NCBI RefSeq assembly: GCF_001969265.1
Contig: NZ_CP019304.1
Coordinates: 4,154,001 to 4,218,000, forward strand
DNA from: Arthrobacter sp. QXT-31
GTDB lineage: Bacteria > Actinomycetota > Actinomycetes > Actinomycetales > Micrococcaceae
Length of the DNA stretch: 64,000 nucleotides
Direction of reading: 5' to 3'
A program made the translations under genes and the position numbers. Below are positions 57,637 to 64,000 of the stretch, one piece after another. Position 1 is the first letter of the stretch; each line of letters opens with the position of its first letter. The notes under the pieces are model-generated. The model ran no database searches. It was given only the letters and a program-made list of their open reading frames with translations, and was not told the origin of the DNA.

Positions 57637-58308
57637 ATGTCCGTTGCACCCACCCTTGACTACGAGAAGCGCTTCCTGCCCCGCGGTGCGCGGTTCCTGG
57701 CCGGCGTCGACGAGGTAGGCCGCGGCGCCCTTGCCGGGCCGGTAAGTGTGGGAATCGCCGTCGTGGACCTGCAGAACATGGAACTGCTCGCCGACGTCCG
57801 GGACAGCAAACTGCTCAAGGCGGCGGACCGCGAACGCCTGGATCCCCTGGTGCGGGCCTGGAGCGTTGCCTCCGCCGTCGGACATGCCAGTGCCCGGGAA
57901 ATCGATGAACTCGGCATCATGGGCGCCCTCCGGACCGCCGGGAACAGGGCCTGGTTTGCGATCCTCGGCGCCGGCATCACCCCTGACGTCGTCCTGCTCG
58001 ACGGCAGCCACAACTGGCTGTCACCCGCCGTCCAGCCCTCCCTGTTCGATGAGGTCGTGGTGGATCCCGGGTGCGACGCGCCGGTCCATACGCTCGTCAA
58101 GGCCGACATGCAGTGCCTCAGCGTCGCTGCCGCGAGCGTCCTTGCCAAGGTCCAACGGGACCGCACCATGCAGTCGCTGCATCTTGAGTTCCCGGACTTC
58201 GGCTGGGACGTCAACAAGGGCTACGGCACCTCCGCCCACCGGGAGGCCATCCGGACCCGCGGCCCCAGCCCCTATCACCGGGTGAGCTGGAACCTGCTGA
58301 CCGAGTAG
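57637..58308 (+). CDS. rnhB: ribonuclease HII
   Basis: Removes RNA primers and misinserted ribonucleotides, 223 residues. The catalytic Asp-Glu pair is in [14 protein letters not shown]; other acids occur in LLDGSHNWL and [18 protein letters not shown] 57637 is 2 bp after lepB. Confidence 0.96.
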   Translation: MSVAPTLDYEKRFLPRGARFLAGVDEVGRGALAGPVSVGIAVVDLQNMELLADVRDSKLLKAADRERLDPLVRAWSVASAVGHASAREIDELGIMGALRTAGNRAWFAILGAGITPDVVLLDGSHNWLSPAVQPSLFDEVVVDPGCDAPVHTLVKADMQCLSVAAASVLAKVQRDRTMQSLHLEFPDFGWDVNKGYGTSAHREAIRTRGPSPYHRVSWNLLTE

Positions 58309-58369
58309 CGAAGCTGCTGTCCGGGCAGCGTGGTGCGCGGGTTTCCGCCGCATGGTGCAAGATGGAACC

Positions 58370-58696
58370 ATGAGTGCCGAAGACCTTGAGAACTATGAGA
58401 CCGACATGGAGCTCCAGCTCTACCGGGAGTACCGCGACGTCGTGGGTCTGTTCAGCTATGTGGTCGAGACCGAGCGGCGCTTCTACCTCGCCAACCACGT
58501 GGACCTGCAGGCGCGCAGCGCCGACGGTGAGGTGTATTTCGACCTCACGCTCCAGGATGCCTGGGTCTGGGATGTCTACCGTTCAGCGCGGTTCGTGAAG
58601 AGCGTCCGGGTCATCACGTTCAAGGACGTCAACGTCGAGGAACTGCCGCGCAACGAGGAACTCGCGCTGCCCAAGGACGTCGACCTCGGCAACTGA
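58370..58696 (+). CDS. DUF2469 domain-containing protein
   Basis: A 108-residue protein of DUF2469, found only in actinobacteria between rnhB and yraN. It begins MSAEDLENYETDMELQLYRE and has a conserved aromatic core (VWDVYRSARFVKSVRV). Its function is unknown. A CAAGAT box six bases before ATG 58370 and the lack of a ribosome binding site suggest a leaderless start. Confidence 0.92.
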   Translation: MSAEDLENYETDMELQLYREYRDVVGLFSYVVETERRFYLANHVDLQARSADGEVYFDLTLQDAWVWDVYRSARFVKSVRVITFKDVNVEELPRNEELALPKDVDLGN

Positions 58697-58834
58697 GGCT
58701 GTTGCTGCTATTTCTGGCTTCGACTGTTCCTCCACACGCGGTCTTTCCCCGATATTCTCCCGGCCTTTCCACATAGCCCAATAGCAGGCTGTTCCGCATG
58801 ACCCGGCCCCCGCAGGCTGGATGCGGAGGTGGAC

Positions 58835-59191
58835 ATGAAAGCCAAGGACATGCTGGGCCGGCGCGGGGAAGAGCTCGCGGCCGAATACCTGGAATCACTG
58901 GGAATGCTGATCGTGGAGCGCAACTGGCGCTGCCCCGACGGCGAAATCGACATCGTCGCCCTGGACGGCGATGCCCTCGTGATTGCAGAGGTGAAAACGC
59001 GGCGCTCACTCGCCTACGGTCACCCGTTCGAAGCGGTGGGCCCGGACAAGCTCGCCCGCCTGCACCGCCTGGGTTCGGCCTGGTGCCGGGACCATGGGCT
59101 GCAGCTGCCCCTGCGCCGGGTGGACGTTATTGCCGTGCTGGACGACGGCGTTGGCGAACCAACCGTTGAGCACCTCAAGGAGGTGCTGTGA
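58835..59191 (+). CDS. YraN/UPF0102 family nuclease-like protein
   Basis: A 118-residue protein with a restriction-endonuclease-like core: GRRGEELAAEYLESLG, then EIDIVALDGDALVIAEVKTR (Asp, then Glu-x-Lys). The function is unproven but the fold is that of Holliday-junction-resolvase-like nucleases. GGAGG at 58825-58829 serves ATG 58835. The stop overlaps the first base of yifB. It usually forms rnhB-DUF2469-yraN-yifB-dprA. Confidence 0.93.
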   Translation: MKAKDMLGRRGEELAAEYLESLGMLIVERNWRCPDGEIDIVALDGDALVIAEVKTRRSLAYGHPFEAVGPDKLARLHRLGSAWCRDHGLQLPLRRVDVIAVLDDGVGEPTVEHLKEVL

Positions 59192-59886
59192 TGGCCCTGG
59201 GGAGAGCCTATTCGGTGGCCCTCGTGGGCCTGAACGGTTACATCGTGGAGGTCGAGGCCGACATCGGCCAGACCCTGCCGGCATTCGTGCTTCTCGGCCT
59301 CCCCGATGCTTCCCTCAACGAAGCCAGGGACCGCATCCGCTCGGCGGCGCAGAACTCCGGCATTCCGCTGAGCCGGCGGAAGATCACCGCCAACCTTATT
59401 CCGGCGTCGCTTCCCAAGCGCGGTTCCGGTTTCGACCTTGCCATCGCGATGTCGGTGCTGCGGGCAGCGGAGGATATCAGGCCAACGGGGCGCACCGTCT
59501 TCATCGCCGAACTGGGACTGGACGGCCGGCTCAGGCCTGTCCGCGGAATCCTTCCGGCCGTGATGTCCGCGGTGCAGGCGGGGTTCCACGACATTGTGGT
59601 TGCCCAGGCGAATGTCGCCGAGGCGGAGCTCGTCCCCGGCGCCAGGGTCCTGGGCTACCGGACCCTGGCGCAGCTGGTGTTCGATTTCGGGGCTGACCCG
59701 CAGGACCTTGTCCTTGACTTCGACCCGGAAGAGGATTCAGGCGGGACCGAGCCGGTGTCCGTGGACACGCCCGTCCCGGACATGTGTGACGTGTCCGGCC
59801 AGGCGGAAGCGCGCTGTGCCCTTGAGGTGGCCGCGGCCGGCGCCCACCATCTGCTGCTGATGGGCCCGCCGGGTCTATGTCCTTAA
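59191..59886 (+). pseudogene. yifB/comM-type AAA ATPase, truncated by insertion in the P-loop
   Basis: The N-terminal 228 residues are those of the YifB/ComM magnesium-chelatase-like ATPase (LPAFVLLGLPDASLNEARDR, RKITANLIPASLPKRGSGFD). The family has about 510 residues. Homology runs to HHLLLMGPPG, where the P-loop should continue GAGKT, but the sequence changes to LCP-stop. The break is at about 59873. AAGGAGG 6 bp before ATG 59191 shows the 5' end is intact. The remainder of the gene is absent from the window. ComM acts as a helicase in natural transformation in Gram-negatives; loss here would remove ATPase activity. Confidence 0.9.
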
Positions 59887-59946
59887 CCATGTATGCGCGG
59901 AGCAAACGAGCGGTATCCGACTTGCCGTCAAACATGCGCGCGACAC

Positions 59947-60057
59947 TCATCGGGGAAGCAGCGCCTGCCCGAACCCGGCCGAGTTGCTGCGGTGAGGAAG
60001 TTTGTAGCGGGGGTTGACGGCGGAGAGCCAGTGTGGAAGGTCGTGTTCGCGGGCCAT
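59947..60057 (-). pseudogene. fragment resembling an APC-family amino acid permease
   Basis: A 36-codon stretch reads MAREHDLPHWLSAVNPRYKLPHR, like the loop of APC permeases (ARxxxLPxWLxxVxPRxxxPH), then loses similarity and stops. The flanking DNA is not open in one frame. It is followed, overlapping by ATGA, by a frame MSVARMFDGKSDTARLLRAY running into the island junction, which I do not recognise. The rest of 59887-60240 holds nothing I can identify. Confidence 0.4.
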
Positions 60058-60240
60058 GGGCAGGCTGGTCCGCCCCAGCCCGCCCGATGAGAGCCCAGCA
60101 GGGCTACTGCTCGGGAGAGCACCGTGAATGGAACGGGAAGCACTAACAGTGCACCACCAACATCAAAGGCCAGACGATTGGCCACGCTGTCTAAGGGGCG
60201 TATTAGCGCGCCCTCCGCGTTTCGTCAGGCCGCTGATCCG

Positions 60241-60390
60241 TCAGGTGAACCTATCCCCTTGAAGCCTAAGCGCGACCCACAGGCCGCATCGCCGGCAGAT
60301 GTAGGAGTGTTCGGGTCCGAGGGCGTGCAGTCTTTTGCGGGGCATGGTTCGGCCGCAGCAGGAGCAGGTGTATTTGTCGTCCGCTTTCAT
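60241..60390 (-). CDS. 49-residue CxxC zinc-ribbon-like mini-protein in the mer operon
   Basis: A small open frame starting 35 bp after merB on the same strand. It has two cysteine knuckles, C9-x-C11-C12 and C32-RR-C35 (CSCCGR and CRRCG), a basic middle (PRKRLH) and a KADDKYT start. The layout is a short treble-clef or zinc-ribbon, a plausible metal-binding (possibly mercury-binding) protein. GAGGGAAG is about 12 bp upstream. I know no named family for it. It was below the usual size cutoff for gene calling. Confidence 0.55.
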   Translation of the reverse strand: MKADDKYTCSCCGRTMPRKRLHALGPEHSYICRRCGLWVALRLQGDRFT

Positions 60391-60425
60391 TGTTCTTGAC
60401 CGCTTCCCTCACGTGCCTCCGCGTT

Positions 60426-61079
60426 TCAGCAGCTGCAGCTTTGCAGGCCGTTCGCGGGTTTGCCGGTGGGCTGGGCGAGCAGCTGTTCGGCCATGGCGGA
60501 GGCGAGCCGGTAGGCCTCCTCGACGGGGATCACGGTGCCGTCGGGGTGCTTCTCCAGCCACGGCATGGCTTCTTCCGGTGAGGCGAAGAAGTGGACCTGG
60601 TTGCAGAAGGACGAACGGACAGAGCCGATGTTCTCCGGGTTGACCAGTGAGACCACGGCGGTGGCAGGCTCAACGCTGGTGACACCGAAACTGTCGACAC
60701 TCACCCGAACGGGATTACCGGTGGATTTGTAGGTCGATTCGATCTGTGCCGGAGCGCCAAGGAGGGTGGGGAAGATCAGGGTGTCCAGTGCGCACCAGGT
60801 GTAGAGCTGTTCGCCGTCCACTTCGAAGTGGTGCTGGGTGGGGCGCTGGGTGAGTCCCTGTCCGACGATCCGGCCTGAGCCGTCGTATTCGGTGTCCGCC
60901 ATGGCATGCAGGGCGGTGCGGATTTCCTCGATGGTTCGGTCTGTGGCCGCCGCAAGAGTGGCCGTGTCGACGGGCTCGCCTTGAGCGAGGAGTTTCAGCA
61001 GCGGAAGCCACAGCCAGGGTTCCATGCCGGTTTCGGATGAGGCGAGGCGCCCGGTGACCTGGTTGACGTCGTTCGTCAT
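60426..61079 (-). CDS. merB: organomercurial lyase
   Basis: Cleaves carbon-mercury bonds of organomercurials, releasing Hg(II) for MerA. The 217 residues have all three catalytic residues at the canonical numbers: Cys96 and Asp99 (WCALD) and Cys159 (FCNQVHFFAS). AAGGAA lies 6 bp before the ATG. It is 44 bp downstream of merA in the same direction. It ends with Cys-rich CSC, unusual but not informative. Confidence 0.95.
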   Translation of the reverse strand: MTNDVNQVTGRLASSETGMEPWLWLPLLKLLAQGEPVDTATLAAATDRTIEEIRTALHAMADTEYDGSGRIVGQGLTQRPTQHHFEVDGEQLYTWCALDTLIFPTLLGAPAQIESTYKSTGNPVRVSVDSFGVTSVEPATAVVSLVNPENIGSVRSSFCNQVHFFASPEEAMPWLEKHPDGTVIPVEEAYRLASAMAEQLLAQPTGKPANGLQSCSC

Positions 61080-61123
61080 TGTCGTTCCTTTGAGTGTCAG
61101 TGGCGGTGGGGTAGCTGAAGGGG

Positions 61124-62566
61124 TCAGGAGGCACAGCAGGAAAGTTTGGAGACGTCGGTGCTGAATGACTGGGCCGCGATTTTGATGCCTTCGGCCATGG
61201 TCAGATAGGGGCTCCAGAGGTTCGCCACCTGTTCGACGGTCATTCCGGCTTCAAGGATGTAGACGCCGGCCCCGGCCAGGTTCCCGGCTTCCTTGCCGAC
61301 CGCGGTGATTCCCACGATCTTTCCGGAGGCGTGGTCGGCGACTATTTTGATGAAACCGCGGGTGTCGCGGTCCACGAGAGCGCGGGGAACGTATTCCAGC
61401 GGCAGGACCCGGCATTCGCAGCGGATACCGGCGTCCAGGGCTTCCTTGTCGGTCATGCCGACAGCCGCCAGCGCCGGGCTGGTGAACGTGACACGCGGCA
61501 GGTGCCGGTAGTCCACTTCGCTCCCGGCGTCGTTGAAGGCGTTTTCCACCATGATGGATCCATGGGCGGCGGCGACGTAGACGAATTCGCGGTGCCCGGT
61601 CACGTCTCCAGCGGCCCAGATCCGAGGGTTGGAGCTGACGAGCGTGTTCTGGACCAGGACCTCGCCGCGGTCTCCGGTTTTGACCCCGACAGTGTCCAGG
61701 TTCAGGCCCTCGGTGACGGCGCGGCGGCCGGTGGCGACCAGCAGTTTCGTTGCCCGAAATTCCTCCTGGCCTCCGTCGATGGTGGCTGTGGCGATCACTT
61801 CTTCCGCGCCGGGGTCCGTGCGGACGGAGGTCACGGCCGCGCGCCGGACTACGCGGATGCCCTCGTCGGAGAAGACTCCCATTAGGGCACGGGAGGCTTC
61901 GGGTTCCTCTGCGGAAGCGAGGCGGGTACGGACCAGCATGGTCACCTTGGATCCGAGTCGGGCGAAGAGTTGTGCCTGTTCCAGGGCGACGTAGCCGCCG
62001 CCGAAGACGAGCAGGGACTCGGGCACTTCCTCCAGTTCCATGGCGGTGGTGGAGGTCAGGTAGTCCGCGTCCTGCAGGCCCTCTACCGGCGGCGCCCAGG
62101 GGCTCGATCCGGTGGCGACGAGGTAGTGGGCGGCGCGGACCTCGCTGCGGGCACCGTCGGGGCCAGTGACTTCCAGGACCGGTTCCTCGGGGGTGCCGGC
62201 GAACGCGGCGGTGCCTTCCCGCAGTTCCCAGCCGTACTCCCCGACCAGGTCCAGGTATTTGTCCGAGCGCATGGTCTGGACCAGGGACCGTTTGCCGTTG
62301 ATGAGTTCCCTCATGTCCACGGGCCCGGCCGAGGTGCTGATGCCGGGGAATCTGGCGTGCGCCTCGAGCGCCACGTGGCGGGCTTCGGCGACGGCCAGCA
62401 GGGCCTTGGAGGGGATGCATCCGGTGTTCACGCAGGTTCCGCCGACGGTGGAACGTTCGATCATCAGGACGCGCTTGCCGAGGTTGGTGGCCCGGATGGC
62501 GGCGGCGAAGGCGCCGCCTCCGGAGCCGATAACGGCCAGATCAAAGTCCGTTGCTGCATCAGGCAT
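61124..62566 (-). CDS. merA: mercuric reductase
   Basis: FAD- and NADPH-dependent reduction of Hg(II) to volatile Hg(0). The 480 residues contain the FAD motif VIGSGGGAFAAAIRA, the redox pair Cys45 and Cys50 (GTCVNTGCIPSK) and the C-terminal Cys477-Cys478 pair (LSCCAS) that delivers Hg to the active site. No N-terminal HMA domain is present, as in other actinobacterial enzymes. GGAGG is about 6 bp before ATG 62566. The operator-promoter region separates it from merR. Confidence 0.97.
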   Translation of the reverse strand: MPDAATDFDLAVIGSGGGAFAAAIRATNLGKRVLMIERSTVGGTCVNTGCIPSKALLAVAEARHVALEAHARFPGISTSAGPVDMRELINGKRSLVQTMRSDKYLDLVGEYGWELREGTAAFAGTPEEPVLEVTGPDGARSEVRAAHYLVATGSSPWAPPVEGLQDADYLTSTTAMELEEVPESLLVFGGGYVALEQAQLFARLGSKVTMLVRTRLASAEEPEASRALMGVFSDEGIRVVRRAAVTSVRTDPGAEEVIATATIDGGQEEFRATKLLVATGRRAVTEGLNLDTVGVKTGDRGEVLVQNTLVSSNPRIWAAGDVTGHREFVYVAAAHGSIMVENAFNDAGSEVDYRHLPRVTFTSPALAAVGMTDKEALDAGIRCECRVLPLEYVPRALVDRDTRGFIKIVADHASGKIVGITAVGKEAGNLAGAGVYILEAGMTVEQVANLWSPYLTMAEGIKIAAQSFSTDVSKLSCCAS

Positions 62567-62637
62567 GGATCCTCCATTGAGTCTTCAGTGAGTGCGCCCG
62601 GCAGGCGCATCGTCCTTAGGGTTAGGATGTTGGTTTC

Positions 62638-62669
62638 AGTCTGCACCTTCCCCTAAGCTGGAAGGTCAA
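62638..62669 (-). promoter_or_regulatory. MerR-type promoter/operator of merAB
   Basis: On the minus strand, TTGACC (62664-62669) is followed by a 19-20-bp spacer and CAGACT/GCAGAC. The spacer contains the dyad ACCTTCC-N8-GGAAGGT (62645-62666). Overlong spacing with a dyad between -35 and -10 is the mark of MerR-activated promoters. Confidence 0.8.
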
Positions 62670-62752
62670 GAGCCCATGGCACCCCCAAAGCCTTCCCTGA
62701 AAAGTGGAGGGTTACTGGAGGGCTTTCCAGCGACCTGAAGGAAGGATTCACA

Positions 62753-63142
62753 ATGCGCATCGGTGAAGCTGCAGCCGCCGCGGGCCTGACGACCAAGACG
62801 ATCAGGTTCTATGAGGGCCGTGGTCTGCTCCCGCCCGCTGAACGCGCGGCCAACGGCTACCGGGACTACGCCCACGACACCGTCAGCCGCCTTGAATTCA
62901 TTCGCCGCAGCCAGGTGGCCGGGCTGACCCTGGCGCAAATCCAGGACATCCTGAGGATCCGGGACGCCGGCTCCACGCCGTGCTTCCATGTCCGGGACGT
63001 GCTGGCACGGCAACTGACGGACCTGGATCGCCAGATCACCGAGATCACAGCCCTTCGGGCCACCGTTGCGCAATACCATGCAGCCGCCGAGTCGGCGGAT
63101 CCGGAATCCTGCGATCCGGAACGGATTTGCAGTTACCTCTGA
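62753..63142 (+). CDS. merR: MerR-family metal-responsive regulator
   Basis: A 129-residue regulator with an N-terminal winged helix (RIGEAAAAAGLTTKTIRFYE) and a dimerisation helix. Cys77, Cys120 and Cys126 correspond to the Cys82, Cys117 and Cys126 ligands of MerR, although the spacing of the last pair is shorter (6 rather than 9). Cys at the first position indicates a divalent-metal sensor. It is divergent from merA, with the mer operator between. GGAAGGA lies about 7 bp upstream of ATG 62753. A ZntR/CadR-like specificity cannot be excluded by sequence. Confidence 0.88.
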   Translation: MRIGEAAAAAGLTTKTIRFYEGRGLLPPAERAANGYRDYAHDTVSRLEFIRRSQVAGLTLAQIQDILRIRDAGSTPCFHVRDVLARQLTDLDRQITEITALRATVAQYHAAAESADPESCDPERICSYL

Positions 63143-63252
63143 GCGGCTGGTCCTCCGCAGGAAGCCTGGCCTAGGATGAGCACGGTGACGAGCCGGAACC
63201 TCATCGCATAGAGGGGCTGTCGCCGCCGGAAGACCGTTTCACCGCCAAGGAT

Positions 63253-63812
63253 GTGGACAGTTGTTGGAATCCGACAAACTGTGATGGTTGCGTAGACCAA
63301 GTGAGGCGGGCTAATGCCGCCGCATGGTCTCCTGTTGTCGTTCACGGCGTTTACGTCCGTATCTATTTTCCCGATGTTGACGCCATTCTCTCGGCTAGGC
63401 ACGAGCGCCAGGTCCAGGCCCACCTGGAACAACTGGCCCAGGTCCGGCACAGCGCCGACAGCCCTGAGCGGCAGCTCGAAGCCGTGCTGCAGACATATGC
63501 CATGATTTCCTACTCACGCCATGCAGGGGCAGAGGCAGCGCGGCTGCACCAGAGCCAACATGTGAGCCAGGCCCAGAAGCATCTCAACGAATTCCTCACG
63601 GAGCTGCTGCGCGACGGCGCTGAGGAAGGGGTTTTCGGCGACGATGTCGCCCCCGACGAGCTCGCCGGCTACTGTCTGCACGCCTTGGGGCGGCGGCCGT
63701 GCTGACGTCCCGCGAAGCCGCCCAGCGGCTGGTCAAAGTCACGATCAGCGGATTGCAACCACCGGCGGGGACATCGCATCCGGGACTGCAGGGGAGAGCA
63801 GCTGGCAGGTAG
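63253..63812 (+). pseudogene. TetR-family regulator, frameshifted remnant
   Basis: From about 63350 the frame reads YFPDVDAILSARHERQVQAHLEQLAQVR, ordinary for the end of a TetR HTH and the start of its ligand domain, but the first HTH helices are missing. It runs to YCLHALG, then hits TGA at 63705. In the next frame the family continues as AAVLTSREAAQRLVKVTISGL to TAG at 63812, which a one-base deletion in the GGGG run at 63687-63690 would explain. A 6-bp dyad ACAGTT-N14-AACTGT (63257-63282) precedes the homologous part. Confidence 0.65.
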
Positions 63813-64000
63813 CGCCCGGCCGGCAGCCGGCAACGGCGGTCCGGCCGTCTTTACCTGGTGTCTCACCCCATCGCAGTCAGGAGCGCGGCGCAAAATGTGC
63901 TGCCACTGGATGCCACTGCCGGTGCCGAAGAAGCTCCGGTTGAGCAGCAGCTGCACCCGGCAGCGGAAGAAACAAGGGGAAACCCGGCTCTGTCTTTTTG
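63813..64000. other. no identifiable feature
   Basis: The last 188 bases of the island have no ORF with recognisable similarity and no clear promoter or repeat. Confidence 0.6.

Larger units (their letters stand above)
59873..64000. mobile_element. genomic island inserted in yifB/comM (left part; right end outside window)
   Basis: Everything to the right of 59873 departs from the expected yifB-dprA order. The region mixes decayed fragments with a complete mercury-resistance module. No integrase, transposase, terminal repeat or target duplication can be identified within the window, so the element type is unknown. comM is a known insertion site for resistance islands (for example the AbaR islands of Acinetobacter). 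Confidence 0.75.

Noticed and set aside
59873..64000. Integrase, transposase or terminal inverted repeats for the island
   Set aside because: I looked on both strands and found none in the visible part; the ATGCGCG pairs near the left end are too short to call.

Overview
The window is chromosomal DNA of a high-GC actinobacterium, most likely Micrococcaceae (Arthrobacter/Pseudarthrobacter type). The evidence is the strong G/C third-position bias, the gene orders DUF177-rpmF-rnc-mutM-smc-ftsY and rpsP-khpA-rimM-trmD-rplS-lepB-lepB-rnhB-DUF2469-yraN-yifB, many GTG/TTG starts, and several genes with a TANNNT box 6-7 nt before the start codon (probable leaderless transcripts). Genus assignment is inference.

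Layout. 1-2959: end of an FtsX-type ABC exporter, its ATPase, and metG. 3316-4879: a secreted Asn/Gly-repeat surface protein and a class F-like sortase. 4955-11268: leuB, ilvE, an MBL-fold hydrolase, a FAH-family protein, gltX and a HAD phosphatase. 11432-11706: tRNA-Gln and tRNA-Glu. 11892-15298: two adjacent membrane-associated dynamin-like GTPases. 15312-18691: DUF1697 protein, DUF222/HNH protein and an IclR regulator, all on the minus strand; the last is divergent from leuCD. 21075-25378: murA, acyltransferase, gpsA, ddl (envelope precursors). 26061-30983: thiL, DAK2 protein, recG, rsmD. 33106-41187: coaD, DUF177, rpmF, rnc, mutM, smc, ftsY. 42740-44445: amtB-glnK. 44514-47554: a glucose-6-phosphate dehydrogenase divergent from ffh. 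48428-50338: thiC under a TPP riboswitch. 50419-53101: amidohydrolase, VOC protein and a small unknown. 53296-59191: ribosome, tRNA-modification and secretion cluster.

The main discontinuity is at about 59873. The yifB/comM AAA-ATPase gene is cut inside its P-loop and foreign DNA follows to the window edge. This island carries decayed fragments (an amino-acid-permease scrap and a frameshifted TetR gene) and an apparently intact mercury-resistance module: merR divergent from merA-merB, followed by an unrecognised 49-residue CxxC mini-protein. No integrase or transposase and no second half of yifB are visible, so the element continues beyond 64000.

Links across the window: an almost identical dyad lies just upstream of the -35 boxes of leuB and leuC, which fits the IclR (NdgR/LtbR-type) gene controlling both loci. 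ffh and ftsY supply the SRP pathway, feeding secretion with the tandem signal peptidases. murA, ddl, gpsA and the acyltransferase serve wall and phospholipid synthesis. amtB-glnK has a GlnR-like box upstream. Several short tandem repeats (12-18 bp units) lie between or within genes and are not explained by known features.
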